Shown here in pieces: positions 8,835-17,185 of a stretch of DNA of 64,000 nucleotides. A program made the position numbers and the translations under genes. Numbering within the stretch: position 1 is the first letter of the stretch; the number at the start of each line of letters is the position of its first letter. The notes below the pieces were generated by a model. The model saw only the letters and a list, made by a program, of their open reading frames with translations, did no database searches and was not told the origin of the DNA. Origin of the DNA: Nisaea sediminum (GTDB taxonomy: Bacteria > Pseudomonadota > Alphaproteobacteria > Thalassobaculales > Thalassobaculaceae); the NCBI RefSeq assembly GCF_014904705.1, contig NZ_JACZCQ010000004.1:186001-250000 (forward strand), read 5' to 3'.

Positions 8835-9849
8835 GATAGGGTCGCCCTTCGAGCGTGACGTCTCCGAGCCGCACGGACCGCCCGGCCATGATGTCGTGAT
8901 GCATCGACATGTCGAGATTGCGTCCGGTCACGATCGTCGCCGCCGGGCCCGACAGCCGCGGCAGCTTGCCCGCGAGCAGGACCGCCGCGCCGACCGCGGA
9001 GCCGCCCTCGCAGACGATGCGATCCTCGTAATAGAACGCCTGCATCGCCCGGTAGATCTCCTCCTCAGTCACCAGGATGGCGTCGTCCAGCAGATCGCGG
9101 CACATCTTCAGGGTGAGCCGGTTGTCGGCCCCCAGCCCGCCGCCGAGCGAGTCCGCAAGGCTCGGCACCTCCTCGACGGAAACATTGCGCCCCGCCGCGA
9201 GCGATTCATACATCGCCGCGCCCCGGTCCATGGAAATTCCGACGACCCGGACAGACGGTTTCACCGCCTTGGCCGCCAGGGCGATCCCAGCGGCCAACCC
9301 CCCTCCGGAAAGCGGGACCAGAAGGGTTTCAAGGTCCGGGCGCGCTTCGAGAAGCTCCAGTCCGATCGTTCCCTGCCCGGCGATCACCAGTGGATCGTCG
9401 AAAGGCGGGATCTCCGCCAGCCCCTCTTCCTCGACCAGCCGCCGGCTTTCCTCCGCCGCTTCGTCCTGAGAACGCCCGACGATCCGCACCTCGGCGCCGA
9501 GCGCGCGGATCCCCTCGACCTTGGCCTCAGGCACCAGTTCGGACATGCAGACCACTGCCCGGAGACCGCGCGCCCTCGCCGCATAGGCGACGCCGCGCCC
9601 GTGATTGCCGGTCGAGCAGCAGGTGACGCCCGGACAGTCCGCAGGAAGCGCCGTGATCGCGTTCGCCGCGCCGCGGATCTTGAAGGCACCGATCGGCTGG
9701 GCAAGCTCCAGTTTCAGCAGGATCTCCGTCCCGGCCCGTGCCGAGAGGAAGGGCGACGGCACCAGCGGTGTTTCCAGCGCGATCCCGGCGATTGCGGCGC
9801 GGCCGGCTTCCACCGTCGCTTTCGAGAGTTCGCGGCGCCAATCGCTCAC
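8827..9849 (-). CDS. eutB: Threonine dehydratase-like PLP enzyme, probable EutB
   Basis: A 340-residue fold-type II PLP enzyme. The PLP lysine lies in P-I-G-A-F-K-I-R-G-A-A-N (about residue 52) and the phosphate loop in S-G-G-G-L-A-A-G. I place the start at GTG 9849 because GGAAGGA lies 9 nt upstream and the conserved domain begins right after it. The frame stays open to 10116 but would then overlap doeA. EutB is thought to dehydrate/deaminate the hydroxy-diaminobutyrate made from hydroxyectoine. The protein lacks the C-terminal ACT domain of biosynthetic IlvA, consistent with a catabolic role. Confidence 0.78.
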   Translation of the reverse strand: MSDWRRELSKATVEAGRAAIAGIALETPLVPSPFLSARAGTEILLKLELAQPIGAFKIRGAANAITALPADCPGVTCCSTGNHGRGVAYAARARGLRAVVCMSELVPEAKVEGIRALGAEVRIVGRSQDEAAEESRRLVEEEGLAEIPPFDDPLVIAGQGTIGLELLEARPDLETLLVPLSGGGLAAGIALAAKAVKPSVRVVGISMDRGAAMYESLAAGRNVSVEEVPSLADSLGGGLGADNRLTLKMCRDLLDDAILVTEEEIYRAMQAFYYEDRIVCEGGSAVGAAVLLAGKLPRLSGPAATIVTGRNLDMSMHHDIMAGRSVRLGDVTLEGRPYHA

Positions 9850-9906
9850 AGACAAATTTCCTTCCGAAGGGGACAAGTAATTGTGCTTTTTTCTTTTCAG
9901 CATCGG

Positions 9907-9957
9907 CCACATGTGGCGGCGATTGTCAAATTGACGATGTTGATGCTCAATCGCCGC
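9907..9957. promoter_or_regulatory. Nested palindromes in the eutB/doeA divergent control region
   Basis: Three symmetrical elements fall in the 148 nt between the two divergent genes. CCACATGTGG (9907-9916) is a perfect 10-bp palindrome. GCGGCGATTG (9916-9925) and CAATCGCCGC (9948-9957) are perfect 10-bp inverted arms 22 nt apart. Inside them, AT-t-GTCAA-A-TTGAC-g-AT (9922-9938) is a 17-bp palindrome with one mismatched pair. Lrp/AsnC proteins bind such symmetrical sites, so DoeX is the natural candidate binder. Confidence 0.6.
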
Positions 9958-9997
9958 AACTTCCTGATTTCGCAACGCCATCCATGGAATCACCGAA

Positions 9998-11197
9998 ATG
10001 CCAGACGTAAAGCTGCCGTTTTCCCGCGATGAATATGCCGAGCGTCTTGCAAGGGTCCGTGTTGCCATGGAAAAGGCCGGGGTCGAGGTCCTGTTCGTTT
10101 CCGATCCCTCGAACATGGCCTGGCTGACCGGCTATGACGGCTGGTCCTTCTATGTCCATCAGGGCGTGATCGTCGGCCCCGAAGGCGAGCCGATCTTCTG
10201 GGGCCGCGGCATGGACGCCAAGGGCGCGATGCGCACCTGTTACATGAATGAGGACAATATCCGGGGCTACGCCGACGATTACGTCATGGCCTCCGACCGC
10301 CATGCGATGCAGGATCTCGCCAAGGTGCTCGCGGACCGCGGCTGGAACGCCAGGACCCTCGGCGTCGAAATGGAAAATTACTACTACTCCGCCCGCGCCC
10401 ATTCCGTGTTGACCAAGCATCATGAGGGCGAAGTCGAGGACGCGACGGGTCTGGTGAACTGGCAGCGCGGTGTGAAATCGCCGACCGAGCTCAAATACAT
10501 GCGCCGCGCGGCCCGCATCGTCGAGAAGATGCATGCCGCGATCTACGAGCTGATGCGCCCGGGTCTCAGGAAGAACGAGCTGGTGGCGGAGATCTACCGC
10601 ACCGGCCTGATGGGCGGCGAGGACGAGGAAGGCAGCTTCGGCGGCGATTATCCGGCCATCGTGCCGTTGCTGCCGACAGGCAAGGACGCGAGCGCCGCGC
10701 ACCTCACCTGGGACGATGCCGAGCTCGAGCCGAACGCCGCGACCTTCTTCGAGATCGCCGGCTGCTACCGCCACTATCACGCCCCGCTCTGCCGGACGAT
10801 CCATCTCGGCCCGCCGCCGCTCGACATGCTGCGCGCGGAGGAAGTGGTGCTGGAAGGCATCACGGACGGGATCGAGGCGGCGCGGGCCGGCAACACGACC
10901 GGCGACATCGCCCGCGCCTTCTATGCGGTGCTGGAGAAGCACGGCGTGAAGCGCGAGGGCCGCTGCGGCTATCCGATCGGTCTCTCCTATCCGCCGGACT
11001 GGGGCGAGCGCACCATGTCGATCCGCCCGAGCGACACTTCCGTGCTGCAGCCGAACATGACCTTCCACTTCATGCCGGCGCTCTGGATGGACGACTGGGG
11101 GCTTGAGATCACCGAGACCATTCGCATCACCGAGGACGGCCCAGCCGAATGTCTCGCCAATGTCGAGCGCAAGCTCTTCGTGAAAGAGGACTCGTAG
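9998..11197 (+). CDS. doeA: M24/creatinase-fold hydrolase, probable ectoine hydrolase DoeA
   Basis: A 399-residue protein with a creatinase N-terminal domain (about 1-160) and a pita-bread M24 domain (about 165-390). The usual aminopeptidase metal ligands are not all in place: the segment A-G-C-Y-R-H-Y-H-A-P-L-C-R stands where peptidases have their metal site. This fits DoeA, a non-peptidase that opens the ectoine ring to N-acetyl-2,4-diaminobutyrate. The N-terminal pattern L-P-F-S-R-D-E-Y-A-E-R-L and L-T-G-Y-D-G-W-S-F-Y-V is also DoeA-like. It is divergent from eutBC and 7 nt upstream of an M20 deacetylase. A creatinase or prolidase is less likely. Confidence 0.78.
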   Translation: MPDVKLPFSRDEYAERLARVRVAMEKAGVEVLFVSDPSNMAWLTGYDGWSFYVHQGVIVGPEGEPIFWGRGMDAKGAMRTCYMNEDNIRGYADDYVMASDRHAMQDLAKVLADRGWNARTLGVEMENYYYSARAHSVLTKHHEGEVEDATGLVNWQRGVKSPTELKYMRRAARIVEKMHAAIYELMRPGLRKNELVAEIYRTGLMGGEDEEGSFGGDYPAIVPLLPTGKDASAAHLTWDDAELEPNAATFFEIAGCYRHYHAPLCRTIHLGPPPLDMLRAEEVVLEGITDGIEAARAGNTTGDIARAFYAVLEKHGVKREGRCGYPIGLSYPPDWGERTMSIRPSDTSVLQPNMTFHFMPALWMDDWGLEITETIRITEDGPAECLANVERKLFVKEDS

Positions 11198-11204
11198 CCC
11201 GGCC

Positions 11205-12368
11205 ATGCTGGCGACCCGCGAAGAGACCCTCTCGATCCTTGAGGACCTGATCGGCTTCCCGACCGTCTCCGCCGACAGCAATCTGGCGCTGATCGGCTAT
11301 GCGGCAGACCGGCTCCGCGATCTCGGGGCGGAAGTGAAGGTCTATCGGGACGACAGCGGGGCCAAGGCGAACCTCTTCGCCACCATCGGCCCCGAGGTCG
11401 ACGGCGGGATCGTGCTCTCCGGGCACAGCGACGTTGTCCCGGTCGCGGACCAGGACTGGTCGAGCGATCCCTTCGAAATGCGGATCGCGGATGGCAAAGC
11501 CTACGGACGCGGCACCTGCGACATGAAGGGCTACATCGCCGCCGCGCTCGCCATGGCGCCGCACTATGCCAGGGCAGACCTGAAGCGCCCCGTGCATTTC
11601 GCCTTCACCTATGACGAGGAGGTCGGCTGTCTCGGCGCGCAGGCGCTGATGCACGACCTCGCCCTGCTGCCTTTCCGGCCCGCCGTCTGCATTATCGGCG
11701 AGCCGACCGAGATGCGGATCATCGAGGGCCATAAGGGCTGCTGCGAATATACCGTCACCTTCACCGGTATGGAGGGCCACGGCTCGCAACCGGACCTCGG
11801 GGTCAACGCGGTCGAGTATGCCGTGCGCTACGTGACCCGGCTCATGGAACTGCGCGAGGCACTGAAGACGCGGGCACCGGAAGGCTCGCGCTTCGATCCG
11901 CCCTGGAGCACGCTGCAGATCGGCCGGCTCTCCGGCGGCGTCGCCCATAATGTGATCCCCGGCCTTGCGACACTGGACTGGGAGATGCGGCCGGTCGTGA
12001 AGGCCGACATGGATTTCGTGAAGGACGCGATCGCCGCCTATGTTCGCGACGACCTGCTACCCGCCATGCGGAAGGTCGCACCCTCCGCCGATATCGTCAC
12101 CGACGTGATCGGCGAGGTCGACGGGCTGGAGCCGGTCCCGGAAAGCGAAGCGCTGCGCATCGTCGCCGAACTGACCGGCGCCAACGGCGCCGATCTCGTC
12201 GCGTTCGGGACCGAGGCCGGACTCTTTCAGCGGCTCGGAATCTCAACCGTGGTCTGCGGCCCCGGCTCCATTGAGCAGGCCCACAAGCCGGACGAGTTCA
12301 TCGCCCTCGACCAGCTCGACCAGTGCCTGGCGATGCTTGGCAAGCTGTCGGCGAAACTGACCGCCTGA
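11205..12368 (+). CDS. M20 deacetylase, ArgE-like; possible N-acetyl-diaminobutyrate deacetylase
   Basis: A 387-residue zinc hydrolase of the ArgE/DapE type. Visible metal and catalytic residues are H74 and D76 (G-H-S-D-V-V), D106 (G-T-C-D-M-K-G), the E138-E139 pair (Y-D-E-E-V), E166 (G-E-P-T-E) and a late histidine in E-Q-A-H-K-P-D-E-F. The family removes N-acetyl groups from ornithine or related diamino acids. It is co-transcribed with doeA, whose product would be N-acetyl-2,4-diaminobutyrate, so it probably does the job done elsewhere by the unrelated AspA-type DoeB. A general acetylornithine deacetylase remains possible. Confidence 0.75.
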   Translation: MLATREETLSILEDLIGFPTVSADSNLALIGYAADRLRDLGAEVKVYRDDSGAKANLFATIGPEVDGGIVLSGHSDVVPVADQDWSSDPFEMRIADGKAYGRGTCDMKGYIAAALAMAPHYARADLKRPVHFAFTYDEEVGCLGAQALMHDLALLPFRPAVCIIGEPTEMRIIEGHKGCCEYTVTFTGMEGHGSQPDLGVNAVEYAVRYVTRLMELREALKTRAPEGSRFDPPWSTLQIGRLSGGVAHNVIPGLATLDWEMRPVVKADMDFVKDAIAAYVRDDLLPAMRKVAPSADIVTDVIGEVDGLEPVPESEALRIVAELTGANGADLVAFGTEAGLFQRLGISTVVCGPGSIEQAHKPDEFIALDQLDQCLAMLGKLSAKLTA

Positions 12369-12377
12369 GCCAGTCGT

Positions 12378-13262
12378 TCAGCCGGCAAAACTCTCGGCGA
12401 TGTCGCCAAGGGACGAAACCAGGATCGGCAACGGGTCACGGTCCTGCACGGCGAGACCGACGGTGTACTGCACAACCGGGTCCACCAGCTTGATCGCCTT
12501 CAACCCGCTCGCCGTCCCGATCGTTCGCTGGACGATCTCGGGCAGGACCGCAGCGAAACCGCCGTCCTGCACGTGGGCGCAGATGCTGATGATCGAATTG
12601 CTCTCGACCTCCGGAACCGCGACGCAGGAGGCCTGCCGGAAGGCTGCATCGACGATACGGCGGTTCTGCATGTCGCGGGTCAACAGGCAGAGCGGCTGCG
12701 ATGCCGCCTCGGCCCAGGTGACGCTCTCGCGGCCGGCGAACGGATGCTCGCGGGCCACGAACAACCGGTAGGATTCCCGGTAAAGCGGCCAGGTCTTGCA
12801 GTCCTCCAGCGGCTCGTTGTCGAGATAGGTGATGCCGGCGTCGATCGAGTAATCCTCGAGCTGCCGGATGATCTCGTTCGAGGTGCGCGAGACGATGCTG
12901 AAGCCGACCTGTGGGTAGAGTTTGCGCAGCGGCCCGGTCAGGTCCGGCGTCATCGGCAGGGCCGAAGGGATCACGCCGAGGGTGATGGAGCCGCGCAGGT
13001 CTCCCGTCAGCGCCTCCAGCTCTTCGCGCATGCCCTCGCAATCCTCGACAATGCGCTTGGCCCAGCGAAGGACGCGCTGCCCCTCCTCCGTCAGGCCGTG
13101 ATAGCGCTGGCCGCGCATCACGATAGACACACCGAGTTCCTGCTCAAGCTGACGGATCCGGCCGGAAAGGGTCGGCTGGGTGACGTTGCAGATCTCGGCC
13201 GCGCGGGTGAAATGTTCTTCCTGGGCGAGCGCGATGAGATAGCGGAGCTGACGTATATCCAT
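12378..13262 (-). CDS. LysR-family transcriptional regulator, likely FdsR-type
   Basis: A 294-residue LysR protein beginning M-D-I-R-Q-L-R-Y-L, the usual LysR start. A TTG 33 nt upstream would overlap fdsD. The N-terminal winged helix (about 1-60, T-Q-P-T-L-S-G-R-I-R-Q-L-E) is followed by a periplasmic-binding-protein-like effector domain. It lies 22 nt downstream of fdsD in the same direction, so it is probably part of the formate dehydrogenase operon and may regulate it. In other bacteria the equivalent gene often sits upstream and divergent, so this position is less usual. Confidence 0.8.
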   Translation of the reverse strand: MDIRQLRYLIALAQEEHFTRAAEICNVTQPTLSGRIRQLEQELGVSIVMRGQRYHGLTEEGQRVLRWAKRIVEDCEGMREELEALTGDLRGSITLGVIPSALPMTPDLTGPLRKLYPQVGFSIVSRTSNEIIRQLEDYSIDAGITYLDNEPLEDCKTWPLYRESYRLFVAREHPFAGRESVTWAEAASQPLCLLTRDMQNRRIVDAAFRQASCVAVPEVESNSIISICAHVQDGGFAAVLPEIVQRTIGTASGLKAIKLVDPVVQYTVGLAVQDRDPLPILVSSLGDIAESFAG

Positions 13263-13284
13263 CGGGAGGGGAATGCTCTCGGAA

Positions 13285-13497
13285 TTAACTGGCAATCGCC
13301 TTTTCTACACCCTCTCGCGCAAGATCGGTCAAACCATCCGCATTTTTCTTGAGGCTATTCGCGATGCCCGCCCGCATCCGCGGATCCCAGAAGTCCCGGA
13401 TATGCTGGGCGATCCGCGCCACCGCGTCGTCATGTCCGTAAGGCTTGAAGAAGTCCGCGATCTGGTTGGCCATGCGGATCAGTTCGTCGGAGTTCAT
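13285..13497 (-). CDS. fdsD: NAD-dependent formate dehydrogenase delta subunit
   Basis: A 70-residue soluble protein starting M-N-S-D-E-L-I-R-M-A-N-Q-I and containing F-F-x-x-Y and H-I-R-D-F-W-D-P-R-M-R, characteristic of FdsD. The frame remains open upstream, but the true ATG at 13497 overlaps the fdhD stop by ATGA. FdsD is a small subunit needed for full activity or assembly of the FdsABG complex. It is the fifth gene of the fds operon. Confidence 0.85.
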   Translation of the reverse strand: MNSDELIRMANQIADFFKPYGHDDAVARIAQHIRDFWDPRMRAGIANSLKKNADGLTDLAREGVEKAIAS

Positions 13498-14318
13498 GCT
13501 GCCGGCTCCTCGGCCCTGAGAGTGTCGAAGATCATCAGTTCGCCCTCGCTTGCGACGGCGAGGGTAAGTCCCGCCTCCTCGGCCGCCCGGAGCGACAGGC
13601 TCGTCGGGGCCGAGGCAGCAGCCACGAAGGGCACGCCGATCGCCGCCGCCTTCTGCACCATTTCGAAGCTGATCCGGCTGGAGAGCAGGATGAAACAGCG
13701 GGAGCGGTCGATATCCAGCCGTGCCGTCGCGCCGGCCAGCTTGTCCAGCGCGTTGTGGCGGCCGACATCCTCGCGGACGGAAAGGACCTCGCCTTCCGCC
13801 CCGCAAAGCGCCGCCGCGTGTGTCGAGCGGTTTTCGCGCCGCATTTCCTGCAGCGCCGGAAAGACCTCATAGGCGGCGAGCACCGCTTGGGTCCTCGGGA
13901 AATATCCATGCACTTTCGGCAGGGCCGGAACCGCCGCCGCGAGGGTCTGCGCGCCGCAGATACCGCAGCCGGCGCGGGACGGCAGGTTGCGCCGGCGCGC
14001 CTCCGCCCGGCCGGCATCGGCCCCGGAGACCCGGAGATTGATCACGTATCCGTCCGCCGCCCCGGCGACGGCGCACCGGCGCAAGTCGCCCGGATCGCGC
14101 ACGATCCCCTCGTTGAGAGCGAAGCCGAGGGCGAAATCCTCGAGATCCGCCGGCGTCGCCATGACCACGGCGAAATGCGCGCCGTTGACCAGGACAGCGA
14201 GCGGAACCTCTTCCGCAACGGTCCAGCGCATCGGGCCGGGCCGGGAGCCGCCGCTAAGGGTGCCCCAGACAGGATGGGAGACCGCGGCCTGAGACCTTCC
14301 AGAATGCCTCACCCGCAT
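13494..14318 (-). CDS. fdhD: Formate dehydrogenase accessory sulfurtransferase FdhD
   Basis: A 274-residue protein of the FdhD/FdsC family. The C-G-I-C-G motif places the reactive cysteines at about C118 and C121. These relay sulfur from a cysteine desulfurase to the bis-MGD molybdenum cofactor before it is inserted in the alpha subunit. The conserved E-D-V-G-R-H-N-A-L-D-K and S-S-R-I-S-F-E-M-V-Q-K segments are present. It starts one base after the fdsA stop codon and overlaps fdsD by ATGA, so all three are translated together. Confidence 0.93.
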   Translation of the reverse strand: MRVRHSGRSQAAVSHPVWGTLSGGSRPGPMRWTVAEEVPLAVLVNGAHFAVVMATPADLEDFALGFALNEGIVRDPGDLRRCAVAGAADGYVINLRVSGADAGRAEARRRNLPSRAGCGICGAQTLAAAVPALPKVHGYFPRTQAVLAAYEVFPALQEMRRENRSTHAAALCGAEGEVLSVREDVGRHNALDKLAGATARLDIDRSRCFILLSSRISFEMVQKAAAIGVPFVAAASAPTSLSLRAAEEAGLTLAVASEGELMIFDTLRAEEPAA

Positions 14319-14319
14319 G

Positions 14320-17172
14320 TCACTCCGCCGCCTCGATCTCGATCCGGTAGTTTTTCCGCCGTGCCTCCTCGTGCTCGTCCTGCCAGCCGGACGGACGGTT
14401 GGAGCGGCTTACCTGCACGGCCGTCACCTTGTATTCGGGGCAGTTGGTCGCCCAGTCGGAATTGTCCGTGGTGATCACGTTGGCGCCCGTCAGCGGGTGA
14501 TGGAAAGTCGTGTAGACGACACCCTGGGGCATCCGGTCCGACACTTCGGCCCGGAGCGTAGTCGCGCCCATGCGACTCGCGAGCGAGACCATGTCGCCGT
14601 CCGCGATCCCGCGCTCCTCCGCGTCGAAGGGGTGGATCTCCAGGATATCCTCGCCGTGCCAGCGGTTGTTCTCGGTTCGCCGCGTCTGGGCGCCGACATT
14701 GTACTGGCTGAGGATCCGGCCGGTCGTCAGGATCAGCGGATACATCCGCGTGCTACGCTCGGTGGTCGGGACATATTCCGTCACCATGAACATGCCCTTG
14801 CCGCGCACGAAACCGTCCACATGCATGATCGGAGAGCCGTTCGGGAAGGCCTCGTTCACCGGCCATTGCAGCTGCTCGCCCGCATCGATCCGAGCGTGCG
14901 AGACACCGGCGAAGCTCGGCGTCAGCCGCGCGATCTCCCGCATGATCTCGTGGCTGCCCGCATAGGACATCGGGTAGCCCATGGCCGTCGCGAGACGGCA
15001 GACAGCTTCCCATTCGCTGAGGCCCGATTTCTCCTGCATCGCCGGACGCACCCGGTTGATGCGCCGCTCGGCATTGGTGAAAGTGCCGTCCTTCTCGAGG
15101 AAGGAGGTGCCCGGCAGGAAGACATGGGCGAAGGCCGCGGTCTCGTTCAGGAACAGGTCCTGCACGATCAGGCAGTCGAGCGCCTTCAGCGCCTCTTCCA
15201 CATGCTGGGTGTTCGGGTCCGACTGGGCGATGTCCTCGCCCTGCACGAACATGCCCCGGAAGCTGCCGTCGATCGCGGCGGAGAACATGTTCGGGATGCG
15301 CAGACCGGGCTCGCTCAGCAGCGGCACACCCCAGTCGCCTTCGAAGAGGCTGCGCACCGCATCGTCGGCGACATGGCGGTAACCCGGGAACTCATGCGGG
15401 AAGGAGCCCATGTCGCAGGAACCCTGGACGTTGTTCTGGCCCCGGAGCGGGTTCACACCGACTCCCTCGCGCCCGATATTGCCGGTCGCCATGGCGAGAT
15501 TGGCCATCGCCATGACCATGGTCGAGCCCTGGGAGTGCTCGGTAACGCCGAGGCCGTAGTAGATCGCCCCGTTGCCGCCCGAAGCGAAGAGCCGCGCGGC
15601 CTTGCGCAGCTCCTCCGCGGGGGCGCCGATGATCTCGGCGAGCGCCTCCGGGCTGTTGCGCTCCTCGGCGACGAACTTCGCCCAACGACGGTATTCCTCG
15701 ACGTCGCATCGCTCGAGGACAAACTGCTCGTCCTCCAGTCCCTCGGTCACGATCACATGGGCAAGTGCGTTCATCACCGCGACATTTGTGCCGGGACGCA
15801 GCTGGATGTGATGTGCCGCCCTGATATGCGGGGACTCCACCAGATCGATCCGGCGCGGGTCGAGCACGATGATCTGCCCGCCTTCCCGGAGCCGCTTCTT
15901 CATCCTGCTGCCGAAGACCGGATGCGCATCGGTCGGGTTGGCGCCGATCAGCAGGATCACGTCGGACTTCTCGACCGACTTGAAGTTCTGCGTGCCTGCA
16001 GAGGTGCCGAAGGTGGTCTTGAGGCCGTAGCCGGTCGGCGAGTGGCAGACCCGGGCGCAGGTATCGACATTGTTGGTGCCGAAGGCGGCGCGGATCATCT
16101 TCTGCACGACATAGACTTCCTCGTTCGTGCAACGCGAGGAGGTGATGCCGCCGATGGAGCCCTTGCCGTATTTCGCCTGCACCGCCTTCAGCCTGTCGGC
16201 GGCGAAGGAGATCGCCTCGTCCCAGGAGACCTTGCGCCACGGATCGGTGATCCTCTCGCGGATCATCGGTTCGGTCTGGCGGTCCTTGTGAGTGGCGTAG
16301 CCGAAGGCGAAGCGGCCCTTCACACAGGAATGGCCCTCGTTCGCGCCGCCGTCCTTCCATGGCACCATGCGGACGACCTCGTCGCCCTGCATCTCGGCGC
16401 GGAAGGAGCATCCGACGCCGCAATAGGCGCAGGTGGTGACCACGCTGCGCGACGGGATGCCTTTCTCGACGACGGATTTCTCGACCAGCGTCGCGGTCGG
16501 GCAGGCCTGCACGCAGGCACCGCAGGAAACGCAGTCGGAGGAGAAGAAATCGTCGACGGCCGTGCCCGGCGAGACCCGGCTCTCGAAGCCGCGTCCGGAA
16601 ATGGTCAGCGCGAAGGTACCCTGCACTTCCTCGCAGGCCCGCACGCAGCGGGAGCAGACGATGCATTTCGAGGGGTCGTACTGGAAGTAGGGATTGGAGA
16701 CGTCCACCTCGGCTTTGCTCTCCGGCGCGAAATGGCTCTCGCCATCCATGCCGTAACGGACCTCGCGGAGGCCGACAGTGCCCGCCATGTCCTGCAATTC
16801 GCAATCGCCGTTTGTCGGGCAGGTCAGGCAGTCGAGCGGGTGGTCGGAGATATAGAGCTCCATGATCCCCTTGCGGATCCGCTCCAGCCGGGCGTTCTGG
16901 GTCGTCACCTTCATGCCCTCGGTGACCGGCGTGGTGCAGGAGGACGGGGTGCCGCGCACGCCCTCGATCTCCACCAGGCACATGCGGCAGGAGCCCCAGG
17001 CGTCAACCATGTCGGTGGCGCAGAGCTTCGGGATCGGCCGGTCTACCAGCGAGGCCGCGTACATCACCGAGCTGCCTTCGGGGACCGTGACCTCGGTACC
17101 GTCGATGAAGAGAGTGACCGGCTCGCCGTCGCCCGCAGGCGTGCCGTGATCGTGCTGCCTTTGATAGGTCAT
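14320..17172 (-). CDS. fdsA: NAD-dependent formate dehydrogenase alpha subunit
   Basis: A 950-residue catalytic subunit oxidising formate to CO2 in the cytoplasm. An N-terminal NuoG-like region carries a [2Fe-2S] set (C51, C62, C65, C79), a His-Cys3 set (H111, C115, C118, C124) and two ferredoxin-like sets (C170/173/176/180 and C214/217/220/224). The molybdopterin domain begins with C248, C251, C255 and C283. C-A-R-V-C-H-S-P gives the molybdenum ligand C376 and the active-site H377. Electrons pass to FdsB/FdsG. Length and order match FdsA of Rhodobacter and Cupriavidus. Confidence 0.95.
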   Translation of the reverse strand: MTYQRQHDHGTPAGDGEPVTLFIDGTEVTVPEGSSVMYAASLVDRPIPKLCATDMVDAWGSCRMCLVEIEGVRGTPSSCTTPVTEGMKVTTQNARLERIRKGIMELYISDHPLDCLTCPTNGDCELQDMAGTVGLREVRYGMDGESHFAPESKAEVDVSNPYFQYDPSKCIVCSRCVRACEEVQGTFALTISGRGFESRVSPGTAVDDFFSSDCVSCGACVQACPTATLVEKSVVEKGIPSRSVVTTCAYCGVGCSFRAEMQGDEVVRMVPWKDGGANEGHSCVKGRFAFGYATHKDRQTEPMIRERITDPWRKVSWDEAISFAADRLKAVQAKYGKGSIGGITSSRCTNEEVYVVQKMIRAAFGTNNVDTCARVCHSPTGYGLKTTFGTSAGTQNFKSVEKSDVILLIGANPTDAHPVFGSRMKKRLREGGQIIVLDPRRIDLVESPHIRAAHHIQLRPGTNVAVMNALAHVIVTEGLEDEQFVLERCDVEEYRRWAKFVAEERNSPEALAEIIGAPAEELRKAARLFASGGNGAIYYGLGVTEHSQGSTMVMAMANLAMATGNIGREGVGVNPLRGQNNVQGSCDMGSFPHEFPGYRHVADDAVRSLFEGDWGVPLLSEPGLRIPNMFSAAIDGSFRGMFVQGEDIAQSDPNTQHVEEALKALDCLIVQDLFLNETAAFAHVFLPGTSFLEKDGTFTNAERRINRVRPAMQEKSGLSEWEAVCRLATAMGYPMSYAGSHEIMREIARLTPSFAGVSHARIDAGEQLQWPVNEAFPNGSPIMHVDGFVRGKGMFMVTEYVPTTERSTRMYPLILTTGRILSQYNVGAQTRRTENNRWHGEDILEIHPFDAEERGIADGDMVSLASRMGATTLRAEVSDRMPQGVVYTTFHHPLTGANVITTDNSDWATNCPEYKVTAVQVSRSNRPSGWQDEHEEARRKNYRIEIEAAE

Positions 17173-17185
17173 TGCTTCATCCTCC

